38,810 nt of DNA from Candidatus Chloroploca sp. Khr17 (GTDB lineage Bacteria; Chloroflexota; Chloroflexia; Chloroflexales; Chloroflexaceae), in assembly GCF_004138165.1 (NCBI RefSeq), contig NZ_RYFF01000048.1, positions 1 through 38,810 on the forward strand. The letters run 5' to 3'. Positions within the stretch are counted from its first letter, which is position 1; the number at the start of each line of letters is the position of its first letter. Both the position numbers and the translations under genes were made by a program. Of this stretch, positions 1 through 9,300 are shown piece after piece. A model generated the notes under the pieces. The model was given only the letters and a program-made list of their open reading frames with translations, was not told the DNA's origin and ran no database searches.

Positions 1-25
1 GCGCGGTTGGCTTTCGTTCCTGACC

Positions 26-156
26 CAGACACGCCACCTGCGCCTGGGCTGGGGTCAAGGAAGCAGGCCTACCAGGCTTGTTCGGGGGCAGGGGGTCCCC
101 GAAAGGCGGTAGGCCCCTTGCGCCAGGCCAGGACGCTGTGGCAGGCTGAACCGGGC
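26..156. repeat. Dispersed direct repeat A, copy 1
   Basis: Near-identical to 1351-1476 in the same orientation. Shared blocks include CCAGACACGCCACCTGCGCC and the stretch from AAGCAGGCCTACC to CCCCTTGCGCCAGG. Each copy can fold: GGCCTACC pairs with GGTAGGCC, and an inner CGGGG pairs with CCCCG. The two copies bracket the only credible gene of this region (1075-1305). Confidence 0.75.
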
Positions 157-682
157 AGAACGCAAGCCATACCGCCCGGAGTGGCCAGCCGCAGGAACGC
201 CTGACTGGGCAGCAAGCGTCACGGGATAAGGCACGCCTGGGCTGCACCGGCACGCCGCTGAGCGCCAGGAACCTCACGCAGTGCGCAACATGCCGCCGCC
301 ATCAACGAGCAACGAACATGGGGGCATGCAGGCAGACCCACCCGCGCCAAGGCGTCGCCAGCGGCCATGATCGCCTCGCCCCTGCGCCGGTGGGAACACG
401 ACGGGGGCGCAACGCAGGCAGGAGTTACCCGTGTCCAGGGGGCAAGCGGGATACAGTGCGCGAGCGAAACAGGCGGGATCGGCCCGCTCCAACGCCCCTG
501 AGCGGTGATCGCCGGTGGGCACCGCACCCTCCGCAGCGTGACCGCACGGGCCAGCGACCGCACGGCGGATCTGGGCAGCGAGCGTCCTGGTGCCCCTCCT
601 GGCAGCGGCATCACCGACGCGGCGATCAGCGGAGGGCACCGCCACCGGCAACGCGCCGCGAGGCCCAGCGGAGGGGCCCAAG

Positions 683-1003
683 CAACCCGGCCCGGCGCCA
701 CGCGGCCGCAGGCGCGGCTCAGCGGGCCAGCCCGCCCGCGCACCGGGCAAGAACGCCCGCGCTCCGCCCAGAACTGCGCGAAGCGGGCAGGCCCGGGGGC
801 CTTGCCAACCCGGCCCGGCCCCACGCTGCCGCAGGCGCGGCTCAGCGGGCCAGCCCGCCCGCGCACGGTCAAGAACGCCAGTGCTCCGCCCAGAGCTGCG
901 CGAGGCGGACAGGCCCGGGCCTTGCCAACCCGGCCCGGCGCCACGCTGCCGCAGGCCCAGCCCAGGGTGCGCCCGCACCGGGGCAACGCAGGCCCGCCCC
1001 GGC
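683..1003. repeat. Tandem repeat, ~120-bp unit (two full copies and a partial one)
   Basis: Units begin at 683, 806 and 926 with CAACCCGGCCCGG and run through CACGCTGCCGCAGGC, the GCTCAGCGGGCCAGCCCGC block and a GCTCCGCCCAGA(A/G)CTGCGCGA block to GGGCCTTGC. Periods are 123 and 120 bp. The third unit diverges after about 40 bp. Another full copy lies at 1791-1911, followed by a fragment. Confidence 0.75.
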
Positions 1004-1030
1004 ACCAACGCGGCCGCAGGCGCGTACGGC

Positions 1031-1068
1031 GCACTACGCACGCCTGAGCTTCCAGGCGTGCGTAGTGC
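1031..1068 (-). terminator. Perfect 16-bp stem hairpin after the 76-aa ORF
   Basis: GCACTACGCACGCCTG (1031-1046) and its exact reverse complement (1053-1068) flank a 6-nt AGCTTC loop. It begins 6 nt downstream of the stop codon of the minus-strand gene at 1075-1305, which is the position of a transcription end. There is no U-tract, so Rho-independent action is an inference from position and stability. Confidence 0.6.
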
Positions 1069-1074
1069 ACGCAG

Positions 1075-1305
1075 CTAGGTGCCATAGTAGGGGTTCGCCC
1101 GTTCAAAGGCGTTCCACTGGGCCAGCAGGAGCGCCCCCGTGAGGTTACCCTGCCGGATCATCGTCGCAAGCTCGTCATCGCGGGCGGCCTCGTCCAGCAG
1201 CAGCGCAAACTCCTCGGCGTTCATGCTCACCCCAGGCTCGGCTAAGGCACGGGCAAGCGCGGCGTGGTCGGCGTGGGTCAGGTTCTCGTCATCAATCCTG
1301 GTCAT
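1075..1305 (-). CDS. Small acidic hypothetical protein (76 aa)
   Basis: The start is fixed by a strong Shine-Dalgarno AAGGAG (complement of 1314-1319) placed 8 nt before ATG 1305; the longer in-frame extension to 1365 has no such site. The product begins MTRIDDENLTHADHAALARAL and ends NAFERANPYYGT. It is acidic, mostly helical in appearance, and has no membrane segment or signal peptide. I do not recognise the family. It stands alone in repeat-rich DNA between two copies of direct repeat A and is followed immediately by a perfect hairpin, so it looks like a self-contained transcription unit or cassette. Codon use and the ribosome binding site make it a credible gene; function unknown. Confidence 0.7.
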   Translation of the reverse strand: MTRIDDENLTHADHAALARALAEPGVSMNAEEFALLLDEAARDDELATMIRQGNLTGALLLAQWNAFERANPYYGT

Positions 1306-1350
1306 CGGCGCTCCTCCTTGGGTTGGTGCGACCGGTCGTGCCGGTTCGTG

Positions 1351-1476
1351 CGCCAGACACGCCACCTGCGCCGCCCTGGTGACAAGGAAGCAGGCCTACC
1401 AGGCTTGTTCGGGGGCAGGGGGTCCCCGAAAGGCGGTAGGCCCCTTGCGCCAGGGTCAGGCGCTGTGGCAGGCTTG
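1351..1476. repeat. Dispersed direct repeat A, copy 2
   Basis: Same-strand copy of 26-156, with a few substitutions and small indels near CCTGCGCC. It lies about 45 bp upstream of the start of the minus-strand gene at 1075-1305. Confidence 0.75.
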
Positions 1477-1790
1477 CCGCAGAACCAAGGCACCGTCCGC
1501 TGGCGCCCACCCAGGGCAGGGAAGCGTCCGATCAACCAGGAAGGCTGACCGGGAACCACCGCACGACCAACGCTGTCAGCGCGTGCTGCGACGCCGCAGC
1601 GGGGGAGCCTGAGGAACGCCGAGGATGCGCTGCGCGACGAGGGAGCCGCCGCGAGGGAGCGCCGCCGACGATCGGCGGCGGGTGACCACGGGCGCGCACG
1701 GACGGCCATGGAAGGTCGGCACGCGGGCAGCCCGTCCGCGTGGCAACCACGCTGCCGCAGGCCCGGCCTAAGGCTCCGCCGGGGCCGCGG

Positions 1791-1948
1791 TAACCCGGCC
1801 CGGCACCACGCTGCCGCAGGCTCAGCTCAGCGGGCCTACTCGCCCGCGCACGACCAAGAACGCCCGCGCTCCGCCCAGAACTGCGCGAGGCGAGCAGGCC
1901 CGGGAGCCTTGCCAACCCGGCCCGGCTCGACGCTGCCGCAGGCCTGGC
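1791..1948. repeat. Dispersed copy of the ~120-bp unit
   Basis: Carries the same order of blocks as the tandem copies at 683-1003 (AACCCGGCCCGGC, CACGCTGCCGCAGGC, CTCAGCGGGCC, GCTCCGCCCAGAACTGCGCGA, GAGCCTTGCC), followed by the beginning of another unit at 1912. Confidence 0.7.
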
Positions 1949-2207
1949 TGATCAGCCGTGCGACCCGACGCCTCCGCTGCCATCAGCGCTGCCGCGCAAC
2001 GGCGCTGATGCTCCGAGGCAACCCGGTGGGTTCCACCGCAGCACCAACGCATCGGCAGCGACCTCACGGCGCGCAGCGAGCACGCTGCTCACCATGCCGG
2101 GGCAGGGAGGCTCAGGACGCAAGCGAGCGCGGCCGGGCGGCAGCTCGTTCCAAAGATGATCATGAGCATGCAACCGACCGGTGTAACCCGATGATCCAGG
2201 CACCGCA

Positions 2208-2495
2208 ATGATCATAGCAACGCAAGCAGCCGGCCAACGCGAGCACCAGAAGCGCCGCGATGATCAGGCCAACGCAAGCAACCGGCCAACGCGAGCACCA
2301 GAAGCGCCGCGATGATCAGGCCAACGCGAGCAGCCGGGCACCGCGATGATCAGGTCAACGCAAGCAGCCGGCCAACGTGAGCAGCGGGGGAACACAAGCA
2401 CCAGAAGCACCACGATGATCAGGGCAACGTGAGCAGCCGACCAACGCGATGATCAGGGCAACGCGAGCAGCCGGCCAACGCGATGATCACGATGT
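2208..2495. repeat. Degenerate tandem repeat with TGATCA cores
   Basis: Repeated phrases GATGATCAGGCCAACGCGAGC, CAGCCGGCCAACG and CACCAGAAGCGCCGC recur through the segment. The palindrome TGATCA occurs about eight times at irregular intervals. Unit lengths vary between roughly 25 and 60 bp. No open frame with coding character follows the repeat. Confidence 0.7.
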
Positions 2496-2576
2496 ATCGG
2501 CACGGGGATCTGGGCACGCTCGGTGGCCTGATCCGGTGACCAACGAACCTATCCGCCCACCATGCGCCCACCCACT

Positions 2577-2820
2577 CCACCCACCGCACGCGCCACCGGG
2601 GAGGGGCTGGATGACGCTGCGGGCGCACACACGCCGCAGATCGCCCACCCCTGCACCGCGTCCTGATGCGATGCAACGCCTCGCTGGGCTGCGCGAGCCG
2701 CAGCGTTGGCCCCTGCGTGGTACCCCTGCGTCACGGGCGCAGGAGCTGGCTTTGGGGGCCACGCAGGGGTTGCAGGGTTCGACGTTGGGGTTGCGTACGA
2801 GGTTGACGCTGGGGCTGACG
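2577..2820. repeat. 244-bp direct repeat B, left copy
   Basis: Matches 10304-10547 in the same orientation and at the same length. It runs from CCACCCACCGCACGCGCC to GTTGACGCTGGGGCTGACG. A divergent patch of about 25 bp lies near 2621-2648; most of the rest is almost identical. The pair brackets the 6.6-kb RCC1-repeat gene. Confidence 0.85.
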
Positions 2821-3249
2821 GCGCACGCGAGCAAGCCCGCAGACGCATGCCGCCAGCAGGTCAGCGCATACGGATAAACCCGCGCCCGTCCACCGATACC
2901 CCCAGCTTGATCCAGACGCCAGCGCACGACCAGAAGACCGTCTTGCCCCCCAAGGTTAGCTCGCTGTCTGGGTCGTCACTCGCCAGGCCAGGTGATCATC
3001 GTCGCAGGCACGACGGCGACCTGCCCCAAGGCTGGCTCGCTGTCCGGGTCGGCACCTCTGAGGATCACGATGCGACCCAGGAACGCGGGCAACACACTGG
3101 CGTGCCCATTGCGCATCTACGACACCGTCGCCAACGGCCCCGGCGATCCCCCCCCGACGGCGGCCAGCCTGGTCGCCTGGGCGCACCAGATCTCCCCCGC
3201 GTGGCTTGACGAGCCGGGGGAGCGGAGCGGCAGCGGGTAGGCCCGGCGG
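2821..3249. other. Gene-poor stretch; possible ORF remnant
   Basis: A plus-strand open frame at 2992-3240 would encode 82 residues with fairly protein-like composition (near its end, SLVAWAHQISPAWLDEPGE). It has no good ribosome binding site or recognisable domain. An internal duplication (GGTTAGCTCGCTGTCTGGGTCG and GGCTGGCTCGCTGTCCGGGTCG) suggests repeat-derived DNA. I treat it as unproven. Confidence 0.35.
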
Positions 3250-3301
3250 GGCCGTGGATGCGGGCCGGACGACGTGCGTCCGGCCCATATCCACAGCGGC
3301 C
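3250..3301 (-). terminator. Large hairpin directly after the RCC1-repeat gene
   Basis: Core stem GGGCCGGACG (3262-3271) pairs with CGTCCGGCCC (3277-3286) over loop ACGTG. It extends through GTGGAT/ATCCAC (3254-3259 with 3289-3294) and GGCC/GGCC (3250-3253 with 3298-3301), with small internal loops. It starts 3 nt after the stop codon of the minus-strand gene. No U-tract is present. Confidence 0.65.
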
Positions 3302-3304
3302 CGG

Positions 3305-6300
3305 TTAGCGGCGCACGAGGGGGAGATAGACCCGTGACCTTTGCACCGTAGCAGCCTGCGCCAGAAAATCCTGACCTGCCAGCGCTGCCGTCACCGTTAC
3401 TGACCGGGTGGTCGGATCAAAGGTGTAGCCCGCCAGGGTCGGCGTTAACACGTGCGGCCCATACGGTACGTTGACCAGGGTGTAGGCTCCCGTGCTGTCG
3501 GTCGTGGAACTCAGCGTGCCATTCGTGATCACCACATTGGCCAAACCCACGCCATCCACCGTCACGCGGCCCGTTACTGGGAAGGTGCGCAACGTCGCCG
3601 AGAAGTTCTGATCGCTTAACGCCTCGGTCACGGTGATCATGCGCGTCGCCGGGCTAAAGGTGTACCCCGCCAACGTCGGGGTCAGCACGTGCGTCCCATA
3701 GGGCACGCTCATCAAGACATAGAAGCCCGTATCCGTGGTCGTCACAGTGCGCGTGCCGTCCGTGATGACCACATCCGCCAGCCCTACCCCGCCCACCGTG
3801 ACCCGGCCCGTCACGGGGAAGGTCACGGGCGTCGCCGCCTGCGCCAGAAAATCCTGGCCGGTCAGTGCTGCCGTCACGGAGATCGTCCGCGTCACCGGGC
3901 TGAACGTATAGCCCGCCAACGTCGGTGTCAGCACGTGCGTCCCATACGGCACGTCCGTGAGCCTGTAGGCCCCCGTCGCAGTTGTGGTTACGGTACGCGT
4001 GCCATCCGTAATGACGACATCCGCCAACCCCACCCCGTCCACTGTCACCTGGCCCGTCACCGGGAAGGTCTGCAGGGTGGCGACAAAGTCCTGGCCTGTC
4101 AGTGCTTCGGTCACCGTGACCGTACGCGTGACCGGCGTGAACGTGTACCCCGCCAGCGTCGGCGTCAGCACGTGTGTGCCGGACAGCACCTGGGTCAGCG
4201 TGTACGCCCCGGTACGATCCGTTGTCGCCGTCCGCGTGCCATCTGTGATGACGACATCCGCGAGCCCCACCCCCTCGACCGTCACTTGCCCACTGACCGG
4301 GAAGGCTAACTCAAAGGCGAGCAGCACCATCGCGAGGTTATTGCTACGATTGATGTCGTTCAGCGTGAAAGCCGGGTCCGCGAGCGCATAGACCCCCTGG
4401 TGCAGCGGCACGGTCGTCGTACCGGTGATCATCGCGTAGCCACCCGCAGGGATCGCAGCAATGGTCACGGTGAAGAGTTCCGCCTGCTCCGTAAACGTCC
4501 CGTCATGGTAGAAACTGACCGGCACGTTCTGCATCGCGACAGCGCCCACGTTATACACGAGCGCCCGGATCTGCGTGCCGCCCGCAGCCAGCGGTTCCAC
4601 CCAGAGCGTGGCCGGGCTGAGCATGAGATCTGCCCCGCGCATGAAGCTGAAAGACAGGCTCTTGTCGTCAGGCCAACGATCACTACCAGTATCCAGCATC
4701 ACTGTGGCGGTTAGCGTATGTGTACCAGCCGCCATACCGCTACTGTCCCAGAGCGTGGTGCTGGTATAGACCTCACCAGCGGCGATCATTGGCAATGTTT
4801 CGCTGATCAACGCGGTGTCGCCGATCGTTTCGTGCGTGTAGCGCAGGGTCGTCGTGGGGCTGGTGGTGGTGCCGCGGTTGGTTACCACCGTTAGGAGTTC
4901 GACCTGGTCGCCACTGAGGGGCACGGCCGCCGCAGAGCGTAGGGCCAGATCCGGCCCAAAGGCAGCCCGTATCGCCTGGTTGTCCTGCTCGTTGGTCTCG
5001 GCGATCTGGTCGTCGGGGTCGGCCAACGCGAAAAACGTGTGTGCGCCGCCCGTGCTCGGTACCAGGTAGTCGAGGCTCAGCGTGGTGGTGAAGCCCGCCG
5101 CCAGCGGGATCGTCAGGCTGGGTGTGCCGAGCAGTGTACCACCGGCGGTTGGGTCACCATCGTAGAAGGCGACGCTGACCCCGGTGAGCGCGAGGTCGCC
5201 GGTGTTGCTGATCGTTGCGCTGATCTGGATCGTCGTACCCGGGGCCGGGTGGGTCTCCGAGACGCTGAGGCCATCAGCGGCCAGCGCGAGATTGCGCTCC
5301 AGCGGGTGCCGCAGGGCGATCAGGTCAGTGCCGACTTCCACTGGGATGCTATAGGTGAACGGGGCCGTCCCGCCCGGCATCGTGATCTGCTGTTCCTGGT
5401 GGTCAATGGCAGTCGCGGCATAGCCTACCCAGAGGTTCCCATTGGTGTCGAGCGCCGGTGCGAGATACATCTCCTGATCGGTCGTTTCGGTCAACGGGCG
5501 TGGCTGGCCCCAGAGGCCCTGCGCCTCGTCGTACACGCTCAGGAAGAGGTCGCGCTGGGTCGTCTGGGCACTGAAGACCAGCAGCAGGTTGCCTGCCTTA
5601 TCGCGCAGGGCCCTGATCCGGTCAATGCTCTGCCCCTCAGATAACGGCATGCTACTGGTTGCCCCACTGACCAGATGGAGCGAGCGTATTTGCCCGTCGC
5701 TCAGCCAGACCAGGAGTGGCTGATTGGCGGGGTCGTAGACTACCTGTGGTGCTCGGTGGCCAAGGGTGTCGTTCGTCCGCTGCACCGGGGCCGACCAGGC
5801 GCTACCGGTCCAACTGGCGGTGAAGAGTTGGAGGGTGGGTGATGGTGCGCCGGTGGCGGTCAGTAGCCGGGTAAAGGCGATCGTTGCTGTGCCATCACCT
5901 GCACCGAGCGCGTACTCGGTTAGGCCGGGGATGTCGCTCACGGCTGCGACGGGAGCGCCCCAGCCACCCTGATAGGTTGCCGCGACGATCGTGTCGGGGC
6001 TGGCCGCGTCGCCCTGGAGCAGGCCCGTGCGGTTCTGCCGCCAGATCGCCAGCAGCCGTCCGTCGCTGCCCGCCGCCAGCTGGGGGGTGAAATCGAGCGC
6101 ATTGTTGGCAGTGAGCATGCTGACGGGCGACCACTGGCCGCTGGTCGGGTCGAAGCTGGCGCTGGCAATCTCGACCTGATTCGCCGTGGCGGCATCCCAG
6201 GTGGCATCGGGCGAAAGCGCCGCCCCCATGCGTTGCCAGACGGCGACGGCACGACCGTTGCCGGCCCATGCCAGTTGCGGTGCCCCATCGAGGCGATCAT

Positions 6301-9300
6301 CATTGGTCAGACCAGCCGGGGCGGCCCAGGCGCTGCCATTCCACCGGCTGAAGGAGAGCTCGTGGGCCTGGCCGAGCGGCCTGGTCGGATCGACCTCTAC
6401 CCAGACCATGAGCGCCGTCTCATCGCTTGGACTCGCGGCCAGCGTCGTCTCGGCATACGTATAGACCCTGGTTGCCACCAGGCTGGCCCCGGTGGGCACT
6501 GCGCTCAGAGGCAGCGATACCAGGCCTGCTGGGGCTGGTGGTGCCGCCGGGATCAGGCGGAAGGCGGGTACCGTGGTGGGGGGGGCCGAGAGGAGCATAC
6601 TCCTGGCCTCCGGGTAGCGCCAGCTAATCTCGCCTGTGTCGCTCCGCTCGAACCAGCCAGATCGGAGACGCCAGCCCACCTCGCCCTGGAGTTCGACCCG
6701 GTCGAAGGTCAGCCCCCCGGTCGGGGCGGCGATCGGGCCAGGTATGGTCGCGGTCGGCCCACCATTGCCACCCACCCACAGCTTAATCTCGGCTACCGGC
6801 AGATCCCACCGATACCCTCCCTCAATCCCCAGCCGACCGCCGACCTCCAGATCAGACAGTTCGACATAGGGTGCAGCAGCCAGCAGGCGGCTATGGGCAT
6901 CCCCCTCGATGGCAAGGCTCCCATCTAGGTAGATCTCACCCAACACCTTGGAGATGTACTCTTCCGCATGGAGGATGATCACCGTTTGCTCCAGGGCGAT
7001 GCCGATAGTGGTATTGAGGTAGGCGACCATTACGAGAATTGGCTTACGGACCCAGGTCTGCTTTGCTTTGATCTCAAAGCCGACCGACCCTTCCGGCACG
7101 TCCCATACGCAAAGCCCGATTGGCTGGGCTTCCATCTGTCCCTTCACCTGCGGACTGATCTCGGTGCGGAAGAAGGTCAAAGTCGGGCCGCCACTCACCT
7201 CACTCGTAATTGGCCCAAGGCAGAAGAGAGGGTAACCGAATTTCGCACTAAACTCGAACTTCTTAAGGCCAAAGTCAGCCTCGTTGCCCCCGAACCCAGG
7301 TGCGCGCAGATCAAACGTGCGGGGCGGTATCACTAACGTAAACTCATACCCGGTCTTCCCACTAGTCGAATCTACCATGAGTGGCATAGCAGCCCTGTTG
7401 GTCGCAATTAAGCCCGCCATCCAGGACGGCATCGGCCATGAGAACGGAGTGTAACTCACCACCGCCGAGCGCTGCCCCGCCGCATTCACCGCCACGATCT
7501 CCAGGCTATTGAGGCCGTCGCGCAGATCGCGGCCCATATCGAGCGTATGGCGTACCGAGGTCGCCGTCGCTGGAATCGTGGTCATCACGCCATTGAGCTG
7601 GAACACCACCCACCTCGGTGTGGTGCCGCGCCAGTCAACGCTGACCGAGACCTCGTTCGGCACCGACACCCCTGCGAGATACCGCCCATCAAGCGGATGG
7701 CGGGCACTGACCTGGGTGATCACGACCGGCCCATCCGTCGGCGTGATCCCAGGAGCGGTGAACGTGATGATGACGACCGGCGCAAGCGGCTGACCGTGCT
7801 GGGGATCGTCGAGGCGCACCTGCACCAGGCCAGGCAACGCCGATGTCAGCGTGGTACGGAAGCGCCCCTGGGCATCGGCGGTACCAAGAGGCTCCGCAAG
7901 CTGCCCCACGCTCCCATGCCCCAGCGTCAAACGCAGACGTTGCCCCGGCTGAGCGCCCCGCACATCCACGTCCACCGTGCTCCCAACCGCCACCATCGTC
8001 GCACTGGTGGTCAACGTCACCTCTGAAGACGCCCCACCCTCACCCAGCGGATCACGCGGGATGGTCGTCTGGCCCGCCCGATTATCCCCCCAGCACCGCA
8101 GGGTGCCATCCACGGTCACTGCGCACGTGTGCGTCCCACCCGCGCTGACCTGGCTGACTGCGCCGAGGTTGCCCGGCACCGTCGCCTGGCCGTACTCGTC
8201 CCACCCCCAGCACCGCAGCATCCCGTCCGCCCTCACCGCACAGGTATGCCATGAACCCACACTGACCTGGCTGACTGCACCGAGGTCGCCCGGCACCATC
8301 GCCTGACCAAGATCCTTGCCATTCCAATCCGTGTTTGCCCCCCAGCACCGCAGCACCCCGGCCATCGTCACCGCACAGGTGTGATACCCACCCGCGCTGA
8401 CCTGGCTGACCGGGCCGAGGTCGCCCGGCACCGTCGCCTGACCAACCTCGTTGCCATTCCAATCCGTGTTCCTTCCCCAGCACCGCAGCATCCCGTCCGC
8501 CCTCACCGCACACGTATGCGACCCACCCGCGCTGACCTGGCTGACCGCGCCGAGATCGCCCGGCACCATCGCCTGGCCAAACGAGTTATTCCCCCAGCAG
8601 CGCAGCATGCCGTCCACCGTCACCGCACACGTATGCCCTGAACCCACACTGACCTGGCTGACTGCACCGAGGTCACTCGGCACCGGATCGGAGTACACCC
8701 AGCACCGCAGCACCCCGGCCATCGTCACCGCACAGGTGTACAACCGACTCACGCTGACCTGGCTGACCGCGCCGAGATCGTCCGGCACCGTCGCCTGGCC
8801 TGACCCGTTGTTCCCCCAGCAGCGCAGATCCCCGGCTACCGTCACCGCACACGTGTGCAACCCACCCGCGCTGACCTGGCTGACCGCGCCGAGATCGTCC
8901 GGCACCGTCGCCTGGCCGGATCCGTTGCCCCCCCAGCAGCGCAGATCCTCGGCTACCGTCACTGCACACGTGTGACTCCCACCCGCGCTGACCTGGCTGA
9001 CCGCGCCGAGATCGTCCGGCACCGTCGCCTGGCCAAACGAGTTATTCCCCCAGCAATGCAGCTCCCCACCCACCGTCACCGCACAGGTGTGCGCCCACCC
9101 CGCGCTGACCTGGCTGACCGCGCCGAGGTCGCCCGGCACCGTCGCCTGGCTGGATCCATTGTCCCCCCAGCAGCGCACCACCCCATCCATCGTCACCGCA
9201 CAGGTGTGTGTGTCGCCCGCGCTGACCTGGCTGACCGCGCCGAGGTCGTCCGGCACCGTCGCCTGACCAACCTCGTTGCCATTCCAATCCGTGTTCCTTC

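Larger units (their letters stand above)
1..1030. other. Gene-free GC-rich repeat tract
   Basis: Both strands are open in several frames here only because the DNA is extremely GC-rich. The possible products are Arg/Pro/Ala/Gly-rich, carry no recognisable domain, and follow the repeat units rather than a protein. I find no convincing ribosome binding site or start. The tract holds copy 1 of a dispersed repeat (26-156) and a tandem repeat of about 120 bp (683-1003). Confidence 0.6.
1306..2207. other. Gene-free GC-rich stretch with repeat copies
   Basis: No convincing gene. It contains copy 2 of repeat A (1351-1476), a small hairpin (1660-1680, CGCCGCCGA/TCGGCGGCG), and a further copy of the ~120-bp unit (1791-1911). 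Open frames on both strands are Arg/Ala/Pro-rich by-products of base composition. Confidence 0.6.

Noticed and set aside
219-1142. Long overlapping open frames on both strands (295, 274 and 255 residues)
   Set aside because: Several frames are open at once because of extreme GC content; products follow the DNA repeats, are Arg/Pro/Ala-rich and have no ribosome site or domain.
3287-3295. DnaA-box-like TATCCACA
   Set aside because: It is one arm of the hairpin after the giant gene; a single site far from the rep region is not meaningful.
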